Origin: Mactra quadrangularis
Lineage: Eukaryota > Mollusca > Bivalvia > Venerida > Mactridae
Assembly (NCBI GenBank): GCA_025267735.1
Contig: CM046304.1
Span: forward strand, 4,402,001-4,466,000
Reading direction: 5' to 3'
DNA: 64,000 nt
A program made the translations under genes and the position numbers. Each line of letters opens with the position of its first letter. The stretch's first letter is position 1. Positions 21,469-36,400 of the stretch are shown piece after piece. The notes beneath the pieces were generated by a model. It was given only the letters and a program-made list of their open reading frames with translations. It ran no database searches and had not been told where the DNA came from.

Positions 21469-24400
21469 CTGATAAAAAAATAACAGTAAAGTTATGTTAT
21501 AAAGAGCACCTTAGTTATTGCAAAATCCTACATTTTGTATAGTCCAACAGAATTAACCTGAGCTTGACCTTTATGCAAGAATATATTAAACTCAGTATTT
21601 ACAGTCTATTTTGGTCTTCGTTTGTAAATCACACTTTATCGGAAGCTTTCGGCAAAATAAACGTACTGAACAATTAATGTTGTTTTCATAAGAATAAATA
21701 CTTTGAAACTGTGCCATAATACTTGTTTCCCCAAAATCTAACGTGTGCAAAATTAAAAGTACAATAACATGCCACTTTTAATAAATTGATTTATAGTTAC
21801 ATCGGTTGTTACAAACACGTGTATAACCGTATACACACATACGGAAACTCACGATTTAATGTAAGTGAAGTGTGTAATCATTATAATTAGGTAGTTCAAG
21901 CTCAGGTTAATTCTGTTGGACTATAGCAATAGTAAAAATAAACACAGGTCTTGAGGATTCCAATCTCCGTAAACAGAGATCCTGTTCTACTCGCGTTGTC
22001 GTACTGGATCTCTACTTAGTCAATGCAAGGTCACGTCCAGATGAACTTTGTGTCGACCAATCAATGCGTAGCTTTCATCTAGACAAAAACACTATTAATC
22101 ACATTTTAATTTCGTAATTTCTATTTTTAGACCAAGGTTTACATGCAAAATTAACAGCGGTATTATTCACAGTCTGTGATTGGGTGGCTCATTTCAAATT
22201 GCGTGACGTAGACGATATAAACAAGTTACGTATCATAACAATTTCGTCGTAAATATTATGATTAGAAAAGGTTACCTGAATGTGACCTTCGTTTGGAAAA
22301 GGCCAGATCTAAATTAGCGAGTATGCGAGCGGTAAAATTTTAGATCGGGTTTTAATCAGATTGTGAGGATTCCACTTTTATGCGTGCGCATAGGTTTTAG
22401 AAATGAAATTTACATGAGGTGACCAAGCATTGGTAGTGACCGAGCATAGGTAGTTGACTCTAAACAAACAAACAAATTAATAGTGAATATAAAACGACAA
22501 TTATTTGTAATTTACCTGTAATAAATGTCGAAGTTGTTGTTGTTGCTGTTGTTGTTGCTGCATTTGTAACTGTTGTCTTTGTTGCTGCTGTTGTTGTTGT
22601 TGAACTGAAATATATAACATTTAATGATAGATATATGAAATATCATACTAGGGCACTCCTGAGAATAAGTTCTGAATCAATCTGATTATACCAGGGATTT
22701 TATATAACGGGGATTTGCAACAAAGTGCTATTTTGAATATTCACGGTTGTCACTGTCTATAACTGGCTGTACAAACTACTCTCTGCCCTCATACTCATTC
22801 ATTGTATTTCAGACAAGCAAATTTCACTAGCCCAAAGGGATTTTGGCTGGTCTCAGTCTGGTGGGTGAAGACAATGATTTAATCATGTTTTAAAACACCC
22901 AAAATATAAAAAGACCATGTACAATCAAAGTTTCTGTTACTAAGTTCACATTGGTTGTATAAAACCATGCATATTTTATAATATTTACAGTCCCAAATGC
23001 TTACTTTTAGGAGGAAAAGGTCCCTAATTCAGACAGTCCCACTTAAAAGACCATCAATTTTGATGATTCTAATAACTGTGGCAATTTTCTTCAACTCTAA
23101 GTGAATATTAATTTACCTGAAATTTTCGGTGACATCATGTCACCTTCTTCAGCTGACTGAAGGTGATGTGATGTCACCAAAAATTGTAAGGTAAATAAAC
23201 ATTTGCTCCGAGTTGAAGAAAATTAACTCCATGAACAACGCAGAGCAGAGAAACCTCTTTGTACAGATTCAAATATTACTTAAGAACTTTACTGGAATTT
23301 TATATTTTTATTTTTAAAAGGCAAAGGGACACATTAAAAACCTTCATATATTTTGGGGAAACAGAAGCCAACTGCGGTTACCAAAGGTTTAATCGCAGCA
23401 AATTCAGCAATTTAGACAGATTTAACTGAAAATAGCTTTCAAGTGTGTGAAATTCACAGCAACAATTGTTTAAGCATATTCGTCTGTAAGAAACATGTTA
23501 GAAAAAGAAGTACTGTTTAGTAGGGTACATGTATTTGGTTAAATGGGTAAGAAAAATTATGATTTAAGGTTATAGTTAAATTCCTATAAAAGTCCAAGTC
23601 AAACATAAAATAAAACCTGAAAAATACATAGAGAATATTATGTACAATACAAGTGAACAATACATGTGTAACATATTAGCATGCATACATAAAACAAACT
23701 ACATTTTATAATGCACATGTACATAAATTGCATATGAACGATGAGTCGGTTACATATTGTGGGCTTGTGGTCTTTAAACTTTAGTTACAACCTTTTTGGG
23801 CTAAACCCGCGATATGGATGTCCATACCAAGCACTACATAGTAATATCCTATGCAACTGTTGGTTAAAAAAATATTAATAATAATATTTGCAAGTCCAAT
23901 AAGTTCTGAACATGCTGTTAGTTTTTGAAGGCTGCAATATTGATTTTTACTACCTTGAAGCAAATCTGTTGGTACATAGTATTGTTAAATTTTACTCAAC
24001 TATCAGTGGTACATTCATTTAACCCTGCTGATTTAAATGCTCAATATTTTTTCAATCATCCCTGTGTATATGAACAGAAATCTATTTTTATTGATGGTGA
24101 GTACAGAAGTACTGTAATGAGTAAAAAAACTAAATTTAAATCACATATCCTGTGGACCGATGTCGTACAGGATCTGTACTTTCTCTGTGAGAGGTCACGT
24201 CGAGGCGAACTTTGTGTTGACCAATCAATGCGTAGCTTTCATCTAGACGAAAACACTATTAACCACATTTTGATTACGTAATTTCTTTTTTTAGACCAAG
24301 TTTTGCTTGCTAATTTAACCGCGGAAATATTCACAGTCTGCGATTGGGTGGCTCATTTCAAATTGCGTGACGTAGACGATGTAAACAAGTTACGTATCAT

Positions 24401-27400
24401 AACAAGTTCGTCATGAATATTATGATGAGAAAAGATTGGGGTTTATGTATGTGCCACTTAGAGTTGAATTAAATTCAACAATATGGCATGTTTCAAAATG
24501 CTCTGTAGCGACTATCTTACTCATATGGCTCCATGTACATATACATTGTACATGTATAATATAATATAAACATATATTCATACATACATTCATACGTTGA
24601 TACCCAGTACAGCCACAGGCAATGAGGGACTTTGTTTGATACAGGATATGTAAGTTTGGTTAATAAATATTATCAGTGAATTTTTTACCATTGTTTCTAC
24701 TAATCAAATTCTGAGTTGACTGTGCCATTAGAAATGGGCCCAACAATTTTTTATTCAGCTTATAAGTTATGTATAAGATGGTTTGAGTCATTTAAAAAAG
24801 TTAGTCTTAGCTATACATGCATGTATGAATCGGCTAAATAGAATAATTTATAATGGAGAAAATAGCCACTATTTAAACTTGGAATTCCCCCCCCCCACTT
24901 TTTGGATTAATATACATGTACCTTGATTTCAAATATACTGTATATCAGTACTTGGAGAAACAAGAGCAGTCCACAGAGACTATGCTTGACTATTTACGGT
25001 AGTTGTGCAAAAATTATCAATCACCGAAGCACAACACATTAGCACAACCTCCATTATTCTCCTGATAGTTGAGCTAAAAAGAACCCCCAAAAAGGGTTTA
25101 AAAATAAAAACGTTAGAGCATGAATGGTGCCTTTAGCCCTCCATGATCCCACTATTCTTCAGATATTTGAACTTAAAAGAAAATAAAAACTTTAGAGCAT
25201 GAATGGTGCCCTAAAATCCCCTAGTTTATCCCTTAGTCACATGACCACACTTACATACCCTATAACATGCAACATATATAACCATAAGGATTTGATACCT
25301 CATCAACACAACACATTACTAGTATGTCAAACAACAATAGCAACCTTAATAAATAATAACCACATTTTCTCTATTAAACACCCACCTGGGTCTATAGCGT
25401 AGCAGGTAGCCCACCAAGATTTCAATTTCTAGCTACCCAAAGGGGGTATGGGTTTGAATCTTACCCGAGGCAGTTATATCCATCCATGAAAATGAGACAA
25501 TTATGACAATTTTCCTCCATTAATAAGGTATTTGGAGAAGTTGCCAGCCTTGTGGAAGAATAGATGAGTACTGGTTATAAAATAGGGACCAGGAAAGCTA
25601 GGTTAGATGCGCTGTCCACTGTGAAATAACCTAAAAAATTACTTTTGGAAAATGTAACGACCCTGGAGAGTTTCATAATTTTCTTTTTGGTTGGGTTTAG
25701 CACTGTAGCAACACATTGTATAGGCATATCATAATAGTTAATCACCCTACACATCGTTCCAGGAAAGACTAAATTTCTGGACTTATTTATTAACCAGTTT
25801 CTAGGACTGGTGCAAACTTCAGTCAGAGACTGACAACTGACCAACATGATTTACAATCAGTGGTAGGAGGGAGAATGGCTGTTGAAATAATTTCATGACC
25901 AAGTTCCACAAAAGTATGCCCCACGTAGGAACCAAACACACAACCCCCTCAATGAGTAGATTTGTGCACTACCAACTGAGCTAGCCAGGTAGCTTGTGCT
26001 TAACAGAGAAAATATGGTACGCAAACATGTAACGAGCATACATCCATACAATAGTCATAACTTTTATTAACTTCCAAGCAAATTCTGTATATATTTTATA
26101 CATATCATTATAAATGTATAATTATATTAAAATTAAAATAGATGACATTTCACTGATACACTGTATATAGTTCACTGGAATTTTCATGTTTCTAACAAGT
26201 CACATGGTTACTTTAAATAAATCAAAGCACTGAATGCACTGAGTTTGTCCGGGTTAAAATGTTAGTATTTTTACAGGATTGAAATACAAATGTATTTTCT
26301 TTTCTCAATTTAACAGACAGCAATTGCCTTGTGTTCTGATAGCTAGAAGCTTAAGGGGTCATTCTTAGTACCATTCACAGCTCACCTGAGAGCTAGATAC
26401 TGAGCATCCCAAAATCTATCACGCTCAGGTGAACTAAAAACAGATTTATCCCTTTCAATGATGAATTTCCGCTATGGACTAGTCCATTTTTTAATTTTCA
26501 GACCTTTCCATTGCCATTCAAGGGGTTTCAACATAAAAATTGGACAATGAGCAGTCAACAGCAAAGAGCCTGGTCAGCCAGCATGTGTTGTGTCAGCTCT
26601 TTGCTGGTGGCAAAGGCTTTTCATATTTGACTCCAGCATTGTAAGGGTATAAACGCATAATTAAAATTAACGTGAAAATTCCAGCAGGCACCATACAATG
26701 TATTAACATAACATAACTTGTTTTAACAATATCTAACATACGATAACATGCCCCAATTAAGCATGCTTACATTGAGTTATATATCAGAGTAACAATTCTA
26801 TACTGTAATTTGATGAATATATCACACATTCATGTATATCAGGCATAAAAATTATCGAGCAAAATCTGAGGAAAAAACTTTTGCCCAATTTTTTGGATGA
26901 AATCGAACGTTGACAAAAAGGGATGTTTTATTAGAGCGGTCATTGATTGGGCTTGAAGCTAATCGACGATATTGATATACTGAGAAATAAATATCGACGA
27001 TACATCGATACCTTCACTGCAGTACTATACAGACCATTTATGTAGTCATTAACTCATAATAAATGTATATTTGTCATGAATATTATACTTTCTGTGGACT
27101 AGAGCTTTTTTGGCAATCAGGAACTACTTTTATCGCCTAGAAATAAACTGCATAGTAAATCAGAGACACATGTGTCTATCCGCAGGGTAAACTGGTCAGG
27201 CATTTGAATCGTCAATAGTTTTCCACTTGTGGTATAACGAAAGTATAGCCGAAAGCCTAAAAATCAAATACACATACGGAATTGTTACTCTGATAAATAA
27301 TGTAGCAACAATCGTCATGGCTGACCTATCACCATGGCAACCAAACCGTAACCATCAGTGAGGGTTAAACAACATGTTTATACCTACCAGAAAACATATT

Positions 27401-30400
27401 TTGTGATGGACCATAATACATCTCATCTAGTGGTAAATAAAAATGTTAGTAAATCTTTGGTTAATGTATAGTGCAACAAAATTAACCTGAGCTTGAACTC
27501 CCTTATTATAATAATTACACGTTTCACTTACAATCAATCATGAGTATCTGTATGCATGTATACCATTGTTCACATGTTTATAACAGCCTATTTGACTATA
27601 TCTCAATTTTGTAAAAATGGCATGTTTTTGTACTTTTAATTTTGGACACAATCGTTCATAAAGAAACACGTAAGTCCGTAATATTCTGGCACTGTTTCAA
27701 CGTATTTATTGATTTGAAAACAAAATTAATTGTTCAATGCGTGTATTTGCCGAAAGCTTCCGATAAAACACAATTTACAACTGAAGACAAAAATAGAAAA
27801 TAAATACTTAGTTTATTGCATAAAGGTCAAGCTCAGGTTAATTCTGTTAGACTATACTATGTACGACACAACACAGCCCAGATTACATTTGCGAGTCCCC
27901 AAATCTTGCAAACTTTTTTTTGAAGACAGTTTTCAGAGTGTACCTGCAGTGTTTAAGTTAAATTTTGGTGCAAAATGACATTACGTCGTCAAATAATGTC
28001 ACGACGTCAATGGTGACGTTAGGTCATAGCTTAGTAAACAATATAGCGTCAGTGTGTGAAATGTAAATAAGTTAATGACAAAAAAAATCTTTTTAAAGGC
28101 TTCAGCAAAAATATCAATAACAGATTTAGTAATTTTATACATTTGTATTTTTCTTTATAAAAGATATCATTCTCTGTGGTCATCAATATTTCAGTCAAAT
28201 CCTTTATCAAGAAATTATTTTATGAATCAAATTACATGTACAAATTATACATGTATGTACGAAATGTAATTTGATTCATGATATAATTTCTTGATAAAGG
28301 CTTCGGCCTAATATTGATGACAACAGAGTTTGCTATCTTTTATAGATAATACTTATATATTCCCTTTGGAATTACATTGGACAAAATATTTTTATTTTTC
28401 ATCAGTTTCCTTTCAAATTTTCAACAAATATAGATCTACATATGGGCATAACACCAGTAAATCATGAGTAGATATATGTTTAATTTTTAGTCAAAAGTAA
28501 ACATTTCCAATGGGAGAATTCTCACTTTCTCAAAAAATAGTAATGTTTTATATAATATATTACATTTTTTAAAACATTTATTTCTACTGTGTTGCTTAGA
28601 ACCTAATTTTGATGCCAAATCTGATTTTGTTTGTTTGTTTGTTGGATTTAACGCCGTAGCAACACATTATAGGTTATATCACGTCGGTCAGCCCACCTAC
28701 TCATGGTTCCTGGAAAGGCTAAATCTCTGGATTTAGCTGTTAACCAACTACTGAGTGCATACTTTCGCCAGTGACTGACTACTGCCCTACATGATTCAGA
28801 ATCAGTGGTAGGAGGGAGAATGGCCGTAGAAATTATTTCATGACCAAACTCCACGAAAGTATGCCCCGTCCGGGAATTGAACCCACGACCCCTCGATCAG
28901 TAGACTTGTGCGCAACCGATTGAGCTAGCCGGGCGGCCTACCAAATCTTAAGTCATACCTAGCAATGTGTATGTGTATTATCAAAATCAATGAAATAAGA
29001 TGCGGCAGAATGCTCCTACAGGGGAAAGTATGCAAGATTTCTGGATTCCCAAATAAATTCTGGACTGTAAGATGTTAGAATGAAAAAAACACAAAACATT
29101 ACCAACATGAAGGTTATGGTTAAAAATAACGATGATTGTATAAACGTGTAAGCTTAGGGTTAGGGTGGGAGACGGCTAAACACCCTCCTACATCTGAAAT
29201 TTTAATTAATAAATCTGACCCCCAAACTATTTCACCCCACCCACCTCTGTGAATATTTGTGGGTAGGGCACAAACTTTTTTATCACAATATTAAGTATCA
29301 GGGAAAAAGAGAGAAGCTTAGCAATTCGTCCCCTGAATTTTTTTAAAAGAAATTTTGATGTCAGACCTCCCAACCTTCGTCACCTCACCCACAGCAATCT
29401 AATGTCTAAATCAAATAACTTCTGAAAATATCTGTCAAAGACAAACATGGCTGTGTACGAGGTTGTAGGAGACATAAATAATCAAACAGGCTGAGTCAGG
29501 CAGGTTAGGTAAAGCACAATGTCAAATGTTAGAATAAAACAGACTAACTTTGTTAGTTAAAAAAAAAAATTAGCTTTGATAAAAGTAAAGATGTAGTTGT
29601 CATTTTAAATAACAAACACAGTTTAAGGATGATGTTAATAATTATATTAGAATTCAGGAAAGGGCAGGGAGGCAGAAAAAAGGGGCAGGGCACTTTTGAG
29701 GGTAGATGTTTTGAAGTAACTATATCTGAATTGGGAGGAGCAAAAAAGGGCTGGGAGTAGAGAAAAAGAACAGGCTGCAGCACCCTGCTATTCTGCAGCA
29801 GTGCTATAGAATAAGCACTAGATTTACTCGGCTTTTCATGTGCTTCATTCATGCTAAGGCTTTAGTTTAAACAAAAGTGCTTTAAAGACCATTGTTTAAA
29901 GAAAATAACTCAGACAAATGATAACAGCATAGATAATAATTAACTTTAATTCAAATTTGTATAGAAAGTATTTTACTTTGTACAATTTTTTCCACATCAA
30001 CAACACTTTTCAATATATCAAAGGGGCATCACTCTAAATGAACATCACTCAAAAGAATTCATTTAGAGTCATGCCCCTTGATAGTATAGCAGAAGATGTA
30101 ATCCCAAAAATAAAAATATTAGTTTTCAATTCAGTAAATTAAGTATGTTGGTTAGTGTAAAAGAAATAAGATTTAAAAAAAACTTTGACCAAATAAGCAA
30201 CACCAATGCAAAAGTAAACGCAAAAGTGACAGCAGCAGCTCTCATTTTCTTCCAAAAAGTCGAGCTAAAAACTAAGATTCATAAAATACTGGCCTAATTG
30301 TATGTATGGACGTACATATACTTCATATATGCTATAATTTGTTTCTGTTATATAAGTTAATACCTAATTGATTACATCACTTTTATACCTGAAATCTTCC

Positions 30401-33400
30401 AATAACTTTAATATACATGTACAGAGCTTTCTAAAAGTCTTTAGACAAAATCCTGTTTTTAGAATAAACTGATTTGCATTTGAAAACAAAAAGTCATCCT
30501 TGCAAATTCCAAAATCAGCATCAATTAGGGACTATAGTCAGTTATTTCCCCTTGTATATTCTTCAAAATAGGTAGGTCTAATTAGTTGGATTACTCGGAT
30601 TTTACCCTTACTTTTCTATGTTAATTTGCCAAATTTAAGCTTAAATCATTTTTTGTGTATCATTTAATTTGTTTGAAATTCAAGCTAATCATTTTTAAGT
30701 TAAAGAACTATCTAAATTCTATCACTTCTGTTAATATCTTCAATAACAAGAAAGATATTAGATGAAATATTTTGTTACCCTTACATAGAAATTCAATGAT
30801 AAAATCCGAGGAATCCAACTGTAAGGACCTACTTACCAATTGGATTGCTTCAGATTTTATCAGGGAAAGATAACTGACTAAAGTCCCTAATTAGTCAATC
30901 AACATATGATTCAAACTATGTTACATGAAAATGCTTAAGTAAAAGAAAAAAATACTTGCAATATGCATGATAAGTTTTTCTAAAAATCTCATTTGTGCAT
31001 GAGCTTTTGGAAGCCACTGTATATCTTATAATTTAACTAAAAATTATCCAAAATTGAATGTATCAAGTCTGAAATGCTGTATCCAATTTACTTAACAAAA
31101 TTAACACTGTATAACGGGTAGTTTTTGCAAGGGTTTACTTTTTGCTATATCGCAGCCCATTTCTGCTTGTGTTTATCTTTGCTATATTCGCCATCAAAAC
31201 TTGTTGCCCAAATTCTGTAACCCACCAATATATAACTTCCCTTACCCTCCTTTCTGAGGAGTTTCAAGAACAGTAACTATTCTAATCAGGTTTTCAAGGG
31301 AAGTAAGCGATGTAGACATATCTGAATGCCATGTGAAAATCTAAAAAAGTATCAATTTCCATGCTAAAAATGATTTTAAGAGTTAAGGAATCTTGTTGGA
31401 AATATAAAATTCTATAAACTAATACACATAAACGAGGATGTGTGAAAACCATTTCTACTCTGCTTTAAACCCCTAAGAAAACATAAATATACACACCGCA
31501 AAATCTTAGCGCAATACAGTATTACATTCTAGTCTTTACATAAATTTTAATATTTTAATTTATTAAATTAAATTATCGAAGATTTCAGATATACAATATT
31601 GTTTGTTATATGTTGTAACCATGGTAACCAAACTATAATATAATACAATACCTAGTAGTTGTTGTTGTCTTGCCTTCTGTTCAGCCATCTGCATTGCTTT
31701 AACCTAATAACAATTAAATAAGCATGACATTTTGCAATAAAAGTCATTATATTGTTTGTTTTTTCTCGATAGACAAAACATCAATAATTTTAGGGTAAGT
31801 TCATGTCTTAAAATGTTTGTAAAGTAAAAAAAAAGTAACTGCATTTTGTAGTCTCAAGTTGAATGCTTATGCACGTTCACCAACTTTACAGCTATTACCC
31901 CTGGTCATCGGGCTACTGGTATCTATCTATCAATCTTCCTGTGGAGCCTTTAAACTCCGCTTAGTGCAGCCGACACTTTGCCACAACAGAATTTTACCAC
32001 CCTCCCAAGTACCCATTTACACCTGGGTGAAGCAATAGCAGGTGAATTTCTTGCTTAAGGAAGTTAGCAGTGCCCAGGTGGGGTTCGAACCTGGGACCTC
32101 TCGATCCCTAAGCACCTGTCCTACCACTGGACTACAGTTTCTTTGTCCTCTAACAATAGTGATATTCTGACAGTAGAGCTTTAAGGATTGTTCAAACTCT
32201 GTGAACCATGATTGTAATTCAGAGATGAATATTTGCCTACTGAAAGTTTAGTGAGTGTATTTCAAAAAACAATTATTTGAAAAAATTAACATTAAAGAAT
32301 TAAGTCACAAAAACAAAGTGGACTTGCCAAATTAAGCATATCATTTAGACAAATGTCCATGTTGGTATTATTTTGTCATCACAACACATACTAGAGTACA
32401 TATTAGGCTTCTTTACAATTAAATCTTAAAACAGATTGTTCTGTGTGCTTACTAAGCAGTTTGTATGCATAAATGAAACAAGATCTGTTAAAACTACTAA
32501 AATCAGCCATCTTTTAAGATGACATAGTTTTGAAGATATATTTCCTTTTTTTTCCAGAACTAAATTTTTTATATTTTTCTATAACGTCTTATTCAACACA
32601 TATTTAGGTCATATATACCATGGCCAGCTCTTCCAATTATAGGTTTCCCGGACACTTTTCTATCACCAGTACTAACTTACTCTACGAGGCCGACAACTCA
32701 TGTATAGGGTATGACCTATTACGATCGGGCTTGAACCCGCAATCTCCGGTTTCGAAGTCAGACATGCTAACCACTACGCCACGGCAGCAGCTCCAGAACT
32801 AGAACATAAGAATATTGTCTGCTGTTACAATATTCCAATACGTAGCACTTAGATGAAGTATAAAACATTAACTTAACCAAAGCAATAACACAGAGCTTGC
32901 CAAAAGCTTTTATAAGACTTTCCAAAACTGAAAAAGTCACTTAAAATCATAAATGGGCAATAATTACCATTTGTGGATCTTGATCTAACGCCATACGATT
33001 TTGCTGTAAACCCATTGTTCCACCAGGCATCTATAATACAAATATCATCAGTATTAATTAGGGGTGTAACAATAGGGCAAACCTGTAATGCAACGTACTG
33101 CAATAGTACACATAAATTATATTGCAATATAACTTGTATTGCAATATACGACTCATACAAATTGCTTTTTTGGCGAAAACAAACAAAGCAGGAATTATTG
33201 AACATGCTACATATAAATAGGAGCAACATCACATACATATGAATATTTTCAAATCATCTATAATACGCATGTTTGAAATGGATTATACATGTACATTTCA
33301 AAATGCATGTTTGAAACATACTTTCAAAGGAAATTACCCTCTCGTTTGACAGCACATGTAACCTACATGTATTTAAAGGCCGGGCTTCAACTATAAAAGA

Positions 33401-36400
33401 GAGAGAATCTGGAAAATGGCCACTTGTCTCAGACTCTCTGAGCAGTGAACATGTTAAACCAGAGAAAGAAAATCTAGAACTGTGACAAATTTACCCATCA
33501 GATTTTAATGAAATTTTACTAATTGATAGTTCAATACATTTTCAGGTTTATTTGAAATTTTCAGTTTTATATGTTACTTAAAAATAGTACTTTCAAAAGA
33601 AAAATTGATAAACAAGTTTAAAAAATTCAAATTTGACTGACAGGTGATTAGGGGTTCATAACCTTCACTTAGCCAACCAAAAGAGAGTTCACGACCTACA
33701 CTTAGCCAGTAATAATATCTTCTCACTGACCCTCATAAAAAATTCCCACAACTGTTGATTCATAGATTATCCCTGTAGTGCAGTGTTACATTTATATACA
33801 TGTATAATCTATTTTAGTATCAATCATGAAATAATTCCAGGATGACCAGTTACTGTATTTGAATGTAATTGTAGTAGTAAATAAACAAAATCAGATGTTT
33901 TAGTGTCAAATAATTCTTGAAGTATTTGATAATGAAATATACTATAAAAATATTTAGTAGTTTACAACACTAGATGGTTCAATACAAATATGATATCTAA
34001 CTTCTCTTATATTCTTAGATTAGAAACACATGTCGGAGTTTTAGTAGTAACTTTGTTTACAATCATGAAAATTCCAGCCGTTGGTAACCTCTGATAACGT
34101 AGGTCAAACCCTCCCCCTCTCCTTATCGGCTACATTGCTAACCACCCGGTTTTTTCAAGAAATGAAGTCCGGCCTTTAACCACAATAAGAACATTTCAAA
34201 TTTTCTACATATTTTATCATTCATTAACACTATTAAATTACAGACTGTGATAAAAAATCAGCAAAGAAAATAGCAACAAAAAACCGGTTAAAGGAAAACC
34301 AATCATGTGATATACAACTCACCTGTGTAGCGGTAGGGGCCGTTACAGGTCCAGGTACCATACCTCCCATGTTAGTTTGTCCCATACCAGGCATTCCTGG
34401 TACCTGACCTCCCATAGGATTCTGTCCCGGTGTTTGTTGCATCATCTAAAATATCAAACATTCACATTGTAGAATTTATAAAATGTTTCATACAGATTAA
34501 GAACATCAAATTTCCATGATTTTTCCATGAGTCCTCTCAGTTTTCCAGGATAAAACAGAGAAACATACAGAACCCAAAACAGGAACAATTTGAAAACACT
34601 GCATCACTGTAGAAAACATGAGTAGAAAAACTTAAAACATCGTTGTTATTCGGAACAACCTCGGCGATCATCTATGAAGATATACCTTGGAAATCAGACG
34701 TAGTAGGAATACAACCAGGTTATTAGGTCCGACGACTGTTATTTTCATTTCAACATTCAATAATAATATTGTCACATGCTTTATCACATCATTTCATCAC
34801 TACAATGTCACACACGTCATATTTCTGTGTAGTTCAGACTATTTTACCACAGAAACCAAATTCCTATAGATCTACTTTTTCACCTTATGATATCCAAGGT
34901 TTATCTGCGTAGAAGATCGCCGAGGTAGTTCCGGATGCAGTGTTGTAGTAAAATTCTAATTTTCATACCCAAGTGTGATTTGTACCCAATATTTACAGTA
35001 GTAATTCATGTTTGAATTTATGTTTTTCATTCATTTTTTGGGGGGTTGAAATCAAAATAGACATAAAATAGTTTTTTCCATGACACATTAAATTTCGCAT
35101 GATGCTTTCTAATTTTCCATGACTTATCCATGACATTTTCCCTAAAATAAAATTTCCATGATTTTCCAGAAAAATTTCATTTTCCAGGATTGTCCATTTT
35201 GTGTGTACAGTCAAACCTGTGTATTGTGACCTTCACTCGGAGTTAGCCAAAAAATTCACATTAGACAGAGGGTCACAATACGCAGGGTACAAATACAACT
35301 CAAGTTTTGTGTACATTATTTATTTAACAACCTATTCAGAGGATGTATCAGTTAATGTTTAAAATCATTAAAATCTATAAAATCTATAAAATACATGTTG
35401 CCCGAAGAAGACAAGTGTTTATCAAGTTTTTGTGGCACACAGGAGGTCCTTCTTTGGAAAAAGTCACTAATTTTTGTCTGTTTGCGTTTCACTTACTACA
35501 GTTCTACTAATTTGTCAATCATACTTGCGGCTAAATCTGCTAAATAAAAGTGTGAAATTATCCTGTGTTGACTACTCTCCCTTGACACGGTCGTAATACA
35601 CTGAGTCGGACGTGTTTTCAGCCTTGACTTCATAGGTCGCATTAGACAGAGAATCGTAATATACATGTTTAATACATAGGAAAATGTCACGGGAGACGCC
35701 AAATTAAGTCGGAATAGACAGATAGTCGCATTTTACAGAGGGTCGCTAAGGCAGGTTTGGCGGTACCTTGTTATAACATATATTTTCATCTTAGTCATTT
35801 CATAGTGGTCACCCGGCTAGATAAGTCAGTAGCGCACAAGTCTACTGATGAAAAAAAAATGCAGGTTTGATTCCTGGGATGAGCATACTTTCATGAAGTT
35901 TGGCAATAAAATGACTTCTACCGCTATTCTCCCTCATACCACTGACTATAAATCATGTAGGACAGTTGTCAGTCACTAATGAGAGAATGCACCTAGTAAC
36001 TGTTTAACAGCTAAGCCCAGATATTTAGCCTTTCTGGGAATTTTGAATAGATTGGCAAACAGTGCCATTGTTGCCTCAGTCTGAAACCCAACCAAAAAAG
36101 ATTAAATTACTTACTCTTTGTTTATGTTGTGTTATAACTTGTCTTATACCATTAACAACGCCACTTTGATCATTAGGTATTAACCCAACAAATGATTTCC
36201 TTTTATTACTAAATAATAATAATAAAACACGAATATCACATGCTGTACTTGTAGGAAAATGAACACATCCGGCCTGCAATGTAAAAGTAGTGGAACACTT
36301 AACAACAAATAAAAGTTGAAAAAAGCAATCCGGCCTGTAATATAAAAATAGTGGACATATAACAACAAATGAAAGTTGAAAAAAGCAGAGACCAAAATGT

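Larger units (their letters stand above)
22605..31651 (-). other. MED25 intron 19, 9 kb, repeat-filled
   Basis: Largest-but-one gap in coding sequence. Contains hairpins (23089-23225, 28181-28320), a TIR segment (23981-24490), SINEs, MITEs and the ends of 'TAGCTCGACT' repeats. No conserved exon was seen, and the phase of exons 19 and 20 joins directly. Confidence 0.7.

Noticed and set aside
23925..24281. 118-codon + strand ORF with a hydrophobic start
   Set aside because: It crosses the end of a TIR segment and a dispersed repeat whose sister copy (21955-22440) does not keep the frame; no domain recognised.
24885..24900. Short C-run as a possible assembly gap or regulatory site
   Set aside because: A simple homopolymer; no further evidence.
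16262..28938. Functional tRNA genes (A- and B-box-like segments, e.g. at 16500-16552 and 28870-28938)
   Set aside because: Anticodon and acceptor stems do not close convincingly, and each is fused to a conserved 200-bp body found many times: SINE heads.
29150..29170. GGGTTAGGGT telomere-like motif
   Set aside because: Only about two units; chance in a long window.
32873..33238. 121-codon - strand ORF over MED25 exon 18
   Set aside because: Out of frame with the exon 18 reading that joins exons 17 and 19; runs through a hAT-like end.
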